64,000 bases of DNA from Myxacorys chilensis ATA2-1-KO14 (lineage in GTDB: Bacteria > Cyanobacteriota > Cyanobacteriia > Leptolyngbyales > Leptolyngbyaceae), in assembly GCA_019359275.1 (NCBI GenBank), contig JAHHHP010000010.1, positions 1-64,000 on the forward strand, read 5' to 3'. Both the position numbers and the translations under genes were made by a program. Below, piece by piece: positions 1 to 7,949 of the stretch. Below the pieces are notes generated by a model, which was not told where the DNA came from, did not search any database, and worked only from the letters and a program-made list of their open reading frames with translations. Position 1 is the first letter of the stretch. Every line of letters starts with the position of its first letter.

Positions 1-165
1 CCTTCATTAACAACGCTTGATTGCCTGATTTCTGATTCCAACAATAACCCAGTTATCCCCTTCACACTAAAACTCAGCAGATTTTGCCTGAGTAGTTACA
101 AAGAAAGTATAAAGATTGCAACAATCTGATAAAGCATTTATTAAATATTCATAACATTAGTTGTT

Positions 166-264
166 ATGGGAGAAAAAGCTGAGGGAACTCTACGAGAAGA
201 ATCTGCAAACACTACCTCTAAAGGTGGATTACACCTACCAGTTGGTGTTTTGGGTAAGTTCTAA
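166..264 (+). CDS. possible micro-ORF, 32 residues, unknown function
   Basis: An ATG-initiated frame of 32 codons ends 27 bases before the next gene and reads in the same direction. The peptide is hydrophilic at first and ends in a Gly/Leu/Val-rich tail (LHLPVGVLGKF). I see no signal peptide and no convincing Shine-Dalgarno sequence. It could be a leader peptide of the following gene, a small protein of its own, or chance. I do not recognise it. Confidence 0.3.
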   Translation: MGEKAEGTLREESANTTSKGGLHLPVGVLGKF

Positions 265-291
265 ATCAGTCAAACACACAGGTATTTCATC

Positions 292-585
292 ATGCGCTCT
301 AACTACTGTTCCCTCGAATCCGGCCCTAAGTTGAGAAGTACTCTGCCCCGCCCCAAAACTGAGGCAGCAGCGTACTTAAATTTGTACAAACTAACGATCG
401 AGAAAAAACGCCTCGAACACGAACTAGAATCTATTGAAGTTCGTCGTCATCGAATTCAAAAGCGATTAACGTTTCTAAGCAGCCAAGTTGCTGAACTTGA
501 TAGAAGTGCTACATGCAAGACTCCTGCAACCAAACAAGCTGCTCCTGATACTGCAGCCTTTAATACTCTGTTCTTGGAGTACTAA
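292..585 (+). CDS. small coiled-coil protein, GvpV-like (tentative)
   Basis: 97 residues. After a basic N-terminus, residues about 24-70 form a strongly charged helix (EKKRLEHELESIEVRRHRIQ) typical of a coiled coil; then a low-complexity Ala/Thr/Pro stretch and a C-terminus ending NTLFLEY. The layout, including the TEAAAYL-type start of the helix and the FLEY end, resembles my recollection of the cyanobacterial gas-vesicle accessory protein GvpV, but no gvpA or other gvp gene is visible here. An AGG lies about 9 bases before the ATG. A clear terminator follows. The gene call is strong, the family assignment is inference. Confidence 0.65.
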   Translation: MRSNYCSLESGPKLRSTLPRPKTEAAAYLNLYKLTIEKKRLEHELESIEVRRHRIQKRLTFLSSQVAELDRSATCKTPATKQAAPDTAAFNTLFLEY

Positions 586-620
586 TTGCAAGTTGTTCCC
601 GTTATCTTCAGTGTGTCAGT

Positions 621-648
621 AAGGACGCTTTTGAGCGTCCTTTTGTTT
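621..648 (+). terminator. rho-independent terminator of the GvpV-like gene
   Basis: A perfect 6-bp stem GGACGC / GCGTCC (623-628 and 635-640) with loop TTTTGA is followed by TTTTGTTT. It sits 36 bases after the stop of the small plus-strand gene and just before the 3' end of the convergent nagZ gene. Confidence 0.85.
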
Positions 649-650
649 GC

Positions 651-2285
651 TTAGCTGGTTTGGTCAACCTTCAGCAGAGCGCTAAGCGCGATCGCTTGTG
701 CCGACTGCATTTGGCCATATGTAAACACATAAGGCACATCAGACGGCAGCTTTGGAATGAATTGTTCTAGCACATAGGGACTGCCATAGATTACGAGTGC
801 TTTCAGTTGATCAGAGTACAACAGAAACTCAAACCAATTTTGTGCAGTTTCTGTTAGCCCTGCGCTACCGCGAAAGGGATTGCCTCGAATAAAAAGTTGC
901 AACAGCGTTGGTTGTGGTTTTACGCTCTCAAATGAAACGTCAGGGGTGTGGTGATCGACAATCTGAACGCGCGTAAAACCAGAGTGCTGAGGTAGCGCGA
1001 TCGCAGGTGCAGTTCGTCCCAAAAAATCGCAATCGATCATGTCATCAACAACGATTAAATTTCGTCCTCCACTTGACCTGTTTAATCGAGACAGAGGGGG
1101 TTGGTGAACCTGCATCGATCGCTGCAAAATTTCTTGCACAGCTGCCTCGGAGCTACGCTCTGCGCCAATTGCGATATTTGACTGTCCTAATCGCACTGCC
1201 AAATCATGAGGCGTTGCAAACGAAGCGGCATTGCCGTTTGATTTTGCGATTTTTGATTTGGCGTGCAAAATGCGTTCTACCGACGCCCGAATTCTTTCGC
1301 GAGAAATTCGTCCTGACTCCACCGCTTCGCAAACTGCTCCGATCGCTTTCTCCGGCTCCAATGGCATCAACAGAATGTCGGCTCCTGCTTCTACGGCAAG
1401 AATACAGGCTTCTGCGGTTCCGTACCGATTTGCGATCGCGCCCATCACGAGCGCATCGGTTGTCACTAACCCATCAAATCCTAATTCTGCTCGTAATAAA
1501 TCAGTCAAAATGGAGTGAGAAAGCGTTGCGGGAGCTTGATCATCCAACGCCGGAATTTGCAGATGAGCGCTCATAATCGAATCAACGCCCGCCGCGATCG
1601 CGGCTTTAAACGGTGGTAACTCAATTTGATCTAAGCGATCGCGATCGTGGGGAATCGTCGGCAGCTCTAAATGCGAATCGATGGCCGTATCACCATGTCC
1701 CGGAAAATGTTTAGCGACTGTTAACGCGCCTCCAGACTGCACGCCCGCAATAAACGCGGTCGTGAGAGCAATCACGATCTCTGGCGTTTCGCCGAACGAT
1801 CGCACATTAATCACCGGATTATGGGGATTGTTATTAACGTCAACGGTGGGCGCAAGAATCCAATTTAGGCCGATCGCTAATCCTTCTTGAGCCGTGACTT
1901 TGCCCATTTGGTGAGATAAGCGGCAAGCAATTTCGAGATCCGTTTGGGCAATAGCCGCAAGTGCCATGGGTGGCGGAAACCAAGTTGCGCCCGAAAATCG
2001 CTGTCCAACGCCTTCTTCAACATCAGCGCAAATCAGAAGTGGAGTTGTTGCCCAATCTTGAAACTGGTGCGATCGTAAGGCAATTTCTGCGGCGCTTCCT
2101 CCCAGCAGAATGACGCCTCCTACACCCAATTCTTTGATCCAACGCTGAAGCACTGCCGCCGGGGGTTCCCACAGCGGGTAGCGAATTTCGTGATCAAACA
2201 AATGCCCAGACGCGCGAACAACCACCATTTGAGCGACTTGCTGAGCCAAGCTCAAACCGTCTGGATTGGGAAGCGAGATAGACAT
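651..2285 (-). CDS. nagZ: glycoside hydrolase family 3, beta-N-acetylhexosaminidase (NagZ-type)
   Basis: GH3 enzyme expected to remove N-acetylglucosamine from muropeptides during cell-wall recycling. Visible signatures are the KHFPGHGDT..DSH motif near residue 192, which holds the Asp-His general acid/base dyad of NagZ enzymes, and TTDALVMGA near residue 276, which carries the catalytic Asp nucleophile. The protein continues about 200 residues past the barrel, a second domain as in longer GH3 family members. I chose the ATG at 2285 (MSISLPNPDG) because homology begins there; an in-frame start at 2366 would add 27 atypical residues. It is the last gene of the DUF751 - rbfA - DUF6883 - DUF4926 - nagZ run, though 174 bases separate it from DUF4926. 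Confidence 0.88.
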   Translation of the reverse strand: MSISLPNPDGLSLAQQVAQMVVVRASGHLFDHEIRYPLWEPPAAVLQRWIKELGVGGVILLGGSAAEIALRSHQFQDWATTPLLICADVEEGVGQRFSGATWFPPPMALAAIAQTDLEIACRLSHQMGKVTAQEGLAIGLNWILAPTVDVNNNPHNPVINVRSFGETPEIVIALTTAFIAGVQSGGALTVAKHFPGHGDTAIDSHLELPTIPHDRDRLDQIELPPFKAAIAAGVDSIMSAHLQIPALDDQAPATLSHSILTDLLRAELGFDGLVTTDALVMGAIANRYGTAEACILAVEAGADILLMPLEPEKAIGAVCEAVESGRISRERIRASVERILHAKSKIAKSNGNAASFATPHDLAVRLGQSNIAIGAERSSEAAVQEILQRSMQVHQPPLSRLNRSSGGRNLIVVDDMIDCDFLGRTAPAIALPQHSGFTRVQIVDHHTPDVSFESVKPQPTLLQLFIRGNPFRGSAGLTETAQNWFEFLLYSDQLKALVIYGSPYVLEQFIPKLPSDVPYVFTYGQMQSAQAIALSALLKVDQTS

Positions 2286-2459
2286 GATTGATCGTGGGTG
2301 AAGTCTGATGCCATCTAATAGTAATGCGATCGGTGGCCGTAAATTCTGAAGGAATTCACCCTGCAAAGTCCGCTCAGATCTAAGCTGAATTGCGTAGAGT
2401 CTCGCACAGCATTGTCTCTCGTGGTCTCTAAACGATGCGATCGATGACTTGCTAACAAC

Positions 2460-2708
2460 TTAGGACGCTTGAGCTAATCGACGAACAGAGAGAATATCAT
2501 CTGGACGAATGGCCTCAATGCTAGACGCGGGGACAGTAACAACGGCAATAGAATCTCCAACCGCATTAAACAACTCAAGAATGCAGCCTTCTTCTCCACC
2601 CTGAGGATGGGGAACATAGTCAACCACAGTCGCAATGTCGCCTTTTTTGAGGCTATGCTGTGAGAAATCTTGATTAAGAGCAACTTCTTGATAGAGTTCT
2701 AGTCTCAT
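2460..2708 (-). CDS. DUF4926 domain protein
   Basis: 82 residues, a compact all-beta-looking protein with the DUF4926 pattern LKKGDIATVVDYVPHP..GGEEGCILELFNAVGDSIAVVTVP. Its ATG overlaps the stop of the upstream DUF6883 gene by four bases (ATGA), so the two are translationally coupled. As I recall, the two families often occur side by side in cyanobacteria, and such small coupled pairs are often toxin-antitoxin or toxin-immunity modules; that role is inference. An alternative frame of 69 codons lies over the same DNA and is a shadow. Confidence 0.8.
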   Translation of the reverse strand: MRLELYQEVALNQDFSQHSLKKGDIATVVDYVPHPQGGEEGCILELFNAVGDSIAVVTVPASSIEAIRPDDILSVRRLAQAS

Positions 2709-3040
2709 CCTGTTGTCTCCTTATTAGGCACTAAGGTAAGAAACTGAAATTGCTGATCGGTTGAGCGATGTAGCCAAATTGTAACAACCTTAAGATTAAT
2801 TCCATTAACGCCCTGAAGAGTGCCTATAGCTCGATAGTAAGTTCCGTACTCATCAGTTCGATCTGCGATCGCGTCTACAGTAGTCGTTAAAACTCGCAGA
2901 GCTACTACAAGCACCTCCCAATTATCGAGGGTAAAACCTGCTTGAGCTAGAAATTTAGATTTATCGTTTCGAGGCTTCAGAAGCAGTAGATAGCGCGTTA
3001 ACTTGGTTTCAGAAATGATCGCTTCAGATGGAATTCTCAC
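2705..3040 (-). CDS. DUF6883 domain protein
   Basis: 111 residues beginning MRIPSEAIISETKLTRYLL, the typical opening of DUF6883 proteins, followed by LLKPRNDKSKFLAQAGFT and a conserved stretch DEYGTYYRAIGTLQG..GINLKVVTIWL. No catalytic motif is obvious to me. It is the first gene of a two-gene unit with the DUF4926 protein (ATGA overlap), lodged between rbfA and nagZ, 37 bases after the rbfA stop. The DUF6883 fold appears in proteins from polymorphic-toxin and toxin-antitoxin contexts as I recall; no activity can be assigned from sequence alone. Confidence 0.8.
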   Translation of the reverse strand: MRIPSEAIISETKLTRYLLLLKPRNDKSKFLAQAGFTLDNWEVLVVALRVLTTTVDAIADRTDEYGTYYRAIGTLQGVNGINLKVVTIWLHRSTDQQFQFLTLVPNKETTG

Positions 3041-3077
3041 ATAACTTTTAGCTAGGTTCTTTCCTAGAGAGCGCCAA

Positions 3078-3467
3078 TCAATCTTCTTTTACTTCATTTT
3101 CCTCATCAGAATCCTTACGCTCCTGGCTTAGACGACTAATTAAGTTCAAAACCTTGTTGCCCCGCTCGATCGAATGATCTTCCAAAAAAACCACTTCAGG
3201 GGTACGACGCAGCCCAATGCGTCCCAACTCGCGCCGGACATAGCCCGTCGCTGACTTCAAACCATCCATTGTTTCCGCTTTTGCGGCATCGTCACCATAA
3301 ACACTGACAAAAATCTTGGCGTGCTGCAAGTCACCCGACACGACTACATCCGTCACGCTCACCATGCCTGTACCCACGCGATCGTCTTTAATGCCGTTCA
3401 TCAGCATCTGGCTCACTTCGCGTCTGATCTGCTCAGAGACCCGCGCCACTCTTCGATCTGTCGCCAT
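3078..3467 (-). CDS. rbfA: 30S ribosome-binding factor A
   Basis: 129 residues matching RbfA across its length: [27 protein letters not shown] at the N-terminus, then [20 protein letters not shown], and [23 protein letters not shown]. RbfA is a KH-fold protein that binds immature 30S subunits and helps 16S rRNA 5'-end maturation, notably in the cold. The acidic C-terminal tail after about residue 115 is a common extension. It lies downstream of the DUF751 gene on the same strand, the usual cyanobacterial neighbourhood. Confidence 0.95.
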   Translation of the reverse strand: MATDRRVARVSEQIRREVSQMLMNGIKDDRVGTGMVSVTDVVVSGDLQHAKIFVSVYGDDAAKAETMDGLKSATGYVRRELGRIGLRRTPEVVFLEDHSIERGNKVLNLISRLSQERKDSDEENEVKED

Positions 3468-3539
3468 AACCGTTGCCCTTACTTACAAGAAGTCTTTCAT
3501 CCTAGCACCGTCATAAAGAGGAGCCGTCTGCCTTCCGTT

Positions 3540-3734
3540 TTAGATTCCTAACATTGCCCGCAGCGTGAAGGTGAAAAAAGCAATCCCTCCTACAAAGAAG
3601 CCAATAACGGCAACGGCGGTAAGCGGATTTTTTAGCAGGGGTACGAGGGGGGCTAAGGCAAATAAAATTACACCCACCATTACACTAAACAGGAGCTTGG
3701 GGTATCTAGAGCTATTAATCAGAAAGTCTCGCAT
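3540..3734 (-). CDS. DUF751 family (Ycf33-like) membrane protein
   Basis: A 64-residue protein with two hydrophobic segments (LLFSVMVGVILFALAPL and TAVAVIGFFVGGIAFFTFTL) and the family pattern NSSRYPKLLF..PLVPLLKNP..AVIGFFVGG...LRAMLGI. DUF751 proteins are small thylakoid or plasma-membrane proteins related to plastid Ycf33; their role is not established. I chose the ATG at 3734 (MRDFLINSSRYPK) because family members begin just before the SRYP motif; upstream in-frame starts up to 3842 would add unrelated residues. It is followed by rbfA after 72 bases. Confidence 0.8.
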   Translation of the reverse strand: MRDFLINSSRYPKLLFSVMVGVILFALAPLVPLLKNPLTAVAVIGFFVGGIAFFTFTLRAMLGI

Positions 3735-3890
3735 AGGTCGCGCGTTTGTTAAATTCTTCCTCATCATATCGAGAAACTCGATCCCTTGATGCTGCCTCAA
3801 CCGATTATCAAATCTGATCGATGACGCGCAAAACTTAAACAAAGCAGATCAAATGTATTTGTTTTGGGCGAATCGGGTTAGATATTAAAT

Positions 3891-4784
3891 ATGGTTAACT
3901 CAATCCGATTAGCGCAAAGCGCCACTGCAAAGCAACCGCACATAGCTCCGCGTCCGTTTCTCAAGTGGGCAGGCGGAAAGCATCAATTGATTGGGCAGTA
4001 TCTTCCTTATTTTCCGACTGATTACTGCCACTATTACGAACCGTTTGTAGGTGGAGGGGCAATTTTCTTTCACCTCCAGCCTGAGCGAGCAGTTTTGACC
4101 GACATCAATCATGAACTGATTAATGTTTATCGCTGCGTTAGAGAAGACGTTGAGAATTTGATTGATCGACTGGAAGAACATCGAGAAGATCATTGCGCTG
4201 AGCATTATTACCAGGTGCGCTCCCTTGGGGTCTCGCAAAGCGGTTCGCCGCCGACCTCTGCTGCTGATATTGACCGCAATTTAGACCGCGCGGCTCGATT
4301 TATTTATCTCAATAAAACTTGCTTTAATGGGCTGTACCGGGAAAATTCTAAAGGCGGATTTAATGTCCCCATCGGTAGCTATAAAAATCCTGTTATTTGT
4401 GATCCAGATATTCTGCGGGCGGATGCTCAAGCCTTACAGTCTGCCCAGATTGAAGTGCGATCGTTTGATCGAATTCTTGAACAGGCAAAGAACGCTGAAG
4501 ATTTTGTCTACTTTGATCCGCCCTATGTACCGCTCAATGCAACGAGTAAATTTACGTCTTACAGCCGATACTCGTTTTCAGAAGCCGATCAAATTCGATT
4601 GCGGGATGTTGTCGTAGAACTGCGCGATCGCGGCGTCAAGATCATGCTTTCCAATTCTGACTGTCCGTTTGTTCGAGAACTCTACAAAGATTTCAACATC
4701 CACACAATTTACGCTACAAGAAACATTAACTGCAATGCAGAAAAGCGTGGAAAAATTACAGAAGTGTTAGTGACTTCATATTAG
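3891..4784 (+). CDS. Dam-type DNA adenine N6-methyltransferase
   Basis: 297 residues of the D12 (Dam) class. FLKWAGGKHQLI near residue 23 and the FVGGGAIFFHL block form the SAM-binding motif; FVYFDPPY near residue 205 is the catalytic DPPY. The order, binding motif before DPPY, is that of alpha-class enzymes such as Dam, so the likely target is GATC. No restriction gene is adjacent, so it appears to be an orphan methylase. Because GCGATCGC (HIP1) contains GATC and is abundant throughout the window, this enzyme would methylate a very large number of sites. The upstream gene is divergent, the downstream one convergent. Confidence 0.9.
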   Translation: MVNSIRLAQSATAKQPHIAPRPFLKWAGGKHQLIGQYLPYFPTDYCHYYEPFVGGGAIFFHLQPERAVLTDINHELINVYRCVREDVENLIDRLEEHREDHCAEHYYQVRSLGVSQSGSPPTSAADIDRNLDRAARFIYLNKTCFNGLYRENSKGGFNVPIGSYKNPVICDPDILRADAQALQSAQIEVRSFDRILEQAKNAEDFVYFDPPYVPLNATSKFTSYSRYSFSEADQIRLRDVVVELRDRGVKIMLSNSDCPFVRELYKDFNIHTIYATRNINCNAEKRGKITEVLVTSY

Positions 4785-4837
4785 CGCCTCACAGAACTCG
4801 AATAATGGTTCTTGACTGTGCGATTTCATTGCTTCTA

Positions 4838-5755
4838 TCAAGCCTTTTGAGCGATTTTAAGCGGAACACTACCGCGATCGTAGACTAATCCATCTGCTCT
4901 AATTCCTTGAATTTGCATCCGGTCCGGGTAGATTTCGATGGCCGAAAATCCGAAGCGCGATGTTGAATAAGCTGTCCAATCAGAGCGCCCCACCGATCGC
5001 AAATTTGCGCCACCGTGTCCTGTGATCAGATACGTGGTTCCGTCAATCGGTTTAGTTCGCTCATAATTATGTTCGTGCCCATTCATGTAAAGCTGAACCT
5101 GATATTTCTTAAACAAGGGCGTGAATGCCTCCACCATCTCCGGATTGGTGCCATAATGCCCGGACGAATAGATCGGATGATGCCCATACACAACTTTTAC
5201 AGGAGCATCGCTGCGCTTCAGTTCTCCTTCTAACCAAGCCACTTGAGGCTGCCAATCGTTGGTGTCTAATACAAAGAATTGCACCTCTTTTTCTCGGTAG
5301 GTGTAGTAGCGTCCCTTCATGTTGAACGCAGGGTACTTGACTTGTAAATCGCCGTTCGCCGTCCGAATATCGTGATTGCCTAACGCCGCCTGAAACCGAA
5401 CACCGCGCTTTAAGAGTGCTGCATACGGTTGCTCAAACGCAGAGCCAATTTTCTCTATTTCGCCGTTGGTGTAGATGTTGTCGCCTGCCATCACCACCAG
5501 CGAGTACGGGTGGCTTTGATGATAGTTCGCCATTGCCTTGCCAACCGCAAACTGATCTTTCGCGCCAGACCCAGTATCCGCGATCGCCACAAACCGCAAA
5601 ATTAGACCCTTACCAGACGGCTGAAGCGGCAAGGTCGGCAATTTTGCAAATTCAGACGGACTTGTAGCGGGGCGGCTCAAGGTCTTACCCACAAACGTAA
5701 GTCCCAGCCCACTCATGCCGCCTAGAAGCAGCAGTTGACGACGGTTTAAGCGCAT
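4838..5755 (-). CDS. Tat-exported metallophosphoesterase (purple acid phosphatase-like)
   Basis: 305 residues. The N-terminus MRLNRRQLLLLGG.. is a twin-arginine signal followed by a hydrophobic stretch, so the mature enzyme should act in the periplasm. The metal-binding signatures of calcineurin-like phosphoesterases are all visible: IADTGSG near residue 57, GDNIYTNG near 91, GNHDI near 126, GHHPIYSSG near 191 and NGHEHNYER near 225. The GHHP and GHEHNYER forms are characteristic of purple acid phosphatases. A role in phosphate scavenging is likely, but no Pho box was identified. It is convergent with the adenine methylase gene. Confidence 0.88.
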   Translation of the reverse strand: MRLNRRQLLLLGGMSGLGLTFVGKTLSRPATSPSEFAKLPTLPLQPSGKGLILRFVAIADTGSGAKDQFAVGKAMANYHQSHPYSLVVMAGDNIYTNGEIEKIGSAFEQPYAALLKRGVRFQAALGNHDIRTANGDLQVKYPAFNMKGRYYTYREKEVQFFVLDTNDWQPQVAWLEGELKRSDAPVKVVYGHHPIYSSGHYGTNPEMVEAFTPLFKKYQVQLYMNGHEHNYERTKPIDGTTYLITGHGGANLRSVGRSDWTAYSTSRFGFSAIEIYPDRMQIQGIRADGLVYDRGSVPLKIAQKA

Positions 5756-5869
5756 ACTTTGTAAAATCTAGACGCAACAACAGATGATAGATTGAACTGA
5801 AAGCACTGTATTGAGTGCGAGTGTCTTTATCGTGTCTTGCAGGCAGCACAGTTATGTCACGAAACGGTT

Positions 5870-6976
5870 ATGCCACGAAACGACTTCAATGATCCGGAAT
5901 CTTCCCGAGTTCCTAGAAAATCTCGCTCTAGTGTGCCACAGCCTCGTTCGCCAAAGCAAACTCCGCCGCTTGTGAAAACGCTTGGCATCAAAACGCTACG
6001 GAGTGCCATTCGAGGGCTAGAAAACCTTGTTGAAACGTTGGAAGCCGAACCGTCAAAGCAATCATCGCATTCTGATGTCTCGCCGAAGCGATCGCTTTGG
6101 CAGAACGTTCTGATTCAAGTGCGATCGCGACTGCCTAAGAAGTTAAGACGCAACCTCAACGATCACGCGCTCACTGGACTGGTTGCCGGAATTGTCGTGA
6201 TTTGCTTCTGGTTCACGTCTACTCTGTTGTCTTCAACGCCGTCCCCAAAAGTCGCGTCCGACCCGCCGCCGTCTCCGCCCGAAATTGCCTCCAAGCCGAC
6301 TGTCTCCGAGCCTGATGCTTCCAAGCCAGTCGAACCTGCGCCCAGTCCTTCTGTCGTTCCCACTTCACCCGTCGAGTCCATTCCCTCCGATCTGTCTTCT
6401 GATTCTGCCGAAGTTCCTGTCGCCTCTGAGCCTAAAATCCCGCTTCCCGACGTTTCTGAACCGCCTGCTCCCGCGATCCCCCGGAGCTTGACAGAGCCAA
6501 TCGCCGCTGAACCGACTTCAGACTCAATCTCTGAGCCAATCATCGAACCCGCCAAACCAACCGTAGCCTCTGAACCACAACCTGAACCGTCTCCTGCTGC
6601 CATCGAGCCTGTCCCACCGCAGCCACCAGAACCGCAACCTGAACCAATCCAACTGACGCCCGAACAAAGTTTAATCGCCTCCATTCAAGGGCAGGTGAGC
6701 GAGATTAGCGATCGCTACATGGGCGCTCTTGTGCAGTCGGTGCAGCCAAACTTTCGCAGCAGTCGTCTAATCGTTCAAATAGGTGACGGTTGGTATCAGC
6801 TTTCGCCCCAGCAGCAGGATCAGTTAAGCGATGAATTATGGACGCGATCGCAAGAACTCGACTTTATCAACCTCCACCTTAGCGATCCGAACGGAAGGTT
6901 AATCGCTCGGAGTCCGGTGGTCGGTTCCTCAATGGTGATTCTTAAGCGCTCACCCAACTTGCAAAAAACGGTTTAG
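5870..6976 (+). CDS. membrane-anchored Pro/Ser/Glu-rich protein, unknown function
   Basis: About 368 residues from the ATG at 5870 (MPRNDFNDPESS); an in-frame ATG at 5837 would add 11 residues. The layout is a basic cytoplasmic head of about 95 residues, one transmembrane segment (LTGLVAGIVVICFWFTSTLL), a long disordered region rich in SEP, PAP and PPQP units, and a folded C-terminal domain of about 90 residues that begins ASIQGQVSEISDRYMGALV and includes GDGWYQLSPQQQDQL. The arrangement suggests a tethered periplasmic domain spanning the peptidoglycan. I do not recognise the C-terminal domain. Confidence 0.7.
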   Translation: MPRNDFNDPESSRVPRKSRSSVPQPRSPKQTPPLVKTLGIKTLRSAIRGLENLVETLEAEPSKQSSHSDVSPKRSLWQNVLIQVRSRLPKKLRRNLNDHALTGLVAGIVVICFWFTSTLLSSTPSPKVASDPPPSPPEIASKPTVSEPDASKPVEPAPSPSVVPTSPVESIPSDLSSDSAEVPVASEPKIPLPDVSEPPAPAIPRSLTEPIAAEPTSDSISEPIIEPAKPTVASEPQPEPSPAAIEPVPPQPPEPQPEPIQLTPEQSLIASIQGQVSEISDRYMGALVQSVQPNFRSSRLIVQIGDGWYQLSPQQQDQLSDELWTRSQELDFINLHLSDPNGRLIARSPVVGSSMVILKRSPNLQKTV

Positions 6977-6978
6977 CG

Positions 6979-7203
6979 CTATTGCAGATCGTTGAGAGGT
7001 AGGGTGAGACTGAACTTTTGCTCTAAAGCCGTGATCACTTCTTCTGAACACTCCTTGTCTAAAATTTCGAGGTCTTCTTGGGTGTAATTCATCAGATCTG
7101 CGATCGTGGCGATTTGCGATCGCTTGAGTGACCCCAGCGCTTTCATAGAAAGCTCCAGCGTTTCTACTGGAATTTGGTTAAATGTGTCTTGGGTCATAGC
7201 CAA
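6979..7203 (-). CDS. stand-alone RNA polymerase alpha C-terminal-domain-like protein
   Basis: 74 residues that align over nearly their whole length with the RpoA C-terminal domain: IPVETLELSMKALGSLKRSQ and IATIADLMNYTQEDL match the typical PVEELELSVRS..CLK and I..IGDLLQ..EEEL of alpha-CTD, and the last part ends in a helix like ...LEQKFSLTL. The residues that in E. coli alpha contact UP-element DNA (Arg265, Asn268, and the GKKS loop) appear replaced, here Lys, Gly and CSEE. No N-terminal assembly domain is present. It may be a helix-hairpin-helix adaptor. The gene is divergent from the FHA gene. Confidence 0.75.
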   Translation of the reverse strand: MAMTQDTFNQIPVETLELSMKALGSLKRSQIATIADLMNYTQEDLEILDKECSEEVITALEQKFSLTLPLNDLQ

Positions 7204-7304
7204 TAAATTTTGTTACTACCAGAATTGATCGTACCGGGTCAAATTCCGCTTTTTTGGGAAACTTTAGACCAATACTCAGATTGCGCCGTGCTAACCCACC
7301 TTCT

Positions 7305-7949
7305 ATGACTATAGAATCCAACCTACTAGATTCCGTAAACGCTCCAGAGCAGAGTCCTTTTACCGAATGTCCAACGTCTAATCTGGCTCCGCAGGCTGAA
7401 GAATTTTGGTCAGATGATGCGTTTGCAAAAGGTCCGACGGTATCCATCGACCTTGAGAAAGAGCCGTTTGCCGTTTCGTCATCTTCTAAATCTCCTCAAT
7501 ACATTCAAGGTGTGTTGCAGGGCGATCAGGTTTATATTGTCACTAATCTAATGGGTGATTGCTCGCAAACCTTGCGCCAACCGCAGACTGCATGGACAAT
7601 TGGACGGAATCGAGCGGCAGCTTTGCCCCTCCAAGATCGAAGTCTTTCTCGTCGCCATGCCGTGTTGCTCTATGTCGCAGGTGACGGATTTTATCTCGTC
7701 GATCTCAATAGCATGAACGGTTCGTATGTAAATGAGCAGCGGGTTCAGCAGCGACAACGGTTGCAAGACGGCGATCGCATCCGCATCGGTGGCACTGAGT
7801 TTGCGTTTTTCCTCAGCGCTGAAGCTCGGCTGTTAGAGCCGCTTCATCCTGAAGTGTTGGCTCGACTGACTAATACTGAGTCTCGCCAGTCGTATGTCGA
7901 TTTTTCAGAGTTGAATGAAGAAATTTCATTTAATGTTCTGAAGCGCTAA
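7305..7949 (+). CDS. FHA domain protein
   Basis: 214 residues from the ATG at 7305 ([10 protein letters not shown]); a longer frame starts at 7254. The first 80 residues are acidic and probably disordered. The forkhead-associated domain covers about residues 95-185, with [20 protein letters not shown] holding the Arg and the SxxH phosphothreonine-binding signature, and [14 protein letters not shown] as the distal N-G loop. FHA domains bind phosphothreonine peptides, so this is probably a Ser/Thr-kinase signalling adaptor. It is divergent from the alpha-CTD-like gene, and its stop codon overlaps the stop of the convergent mmsA gene. Confidence 0.85.
   Translation: MTIESNLLDSVNAPEQSPFTECPTSNLAPQAEEFWSDDAFAKGPTVSIDLEKEPFAVSSSSKSPQYIQGVLQGDQVYIVTNLMGDCSQTLRQPQTAWTIGRNRAAALPLQDRSLSRRHAVLLYVAGDGFYLVDLNSMNGSYVNEQRVQQRQRLQDGDRIRIGGTEFAFFLSAEARLLEPLHPEVLARLTNTESRQSYVDFSELNEEISFNVLKR

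Noticed and set aside
1007..1576. 189-codon plus-strand frame inside nagZ
   Set aside because: Antisense to the well-supported GH3 catalytic region; the peptide is Leu/Arg-rich with no family character.
6163..6684. 173-codon minus-strand frame rich in Gly, Ser and Glu
   Set aside because: It is the antisense of the Pro/Ser-rich linker of the anchored protein; its composition simply mirrors that repeat.
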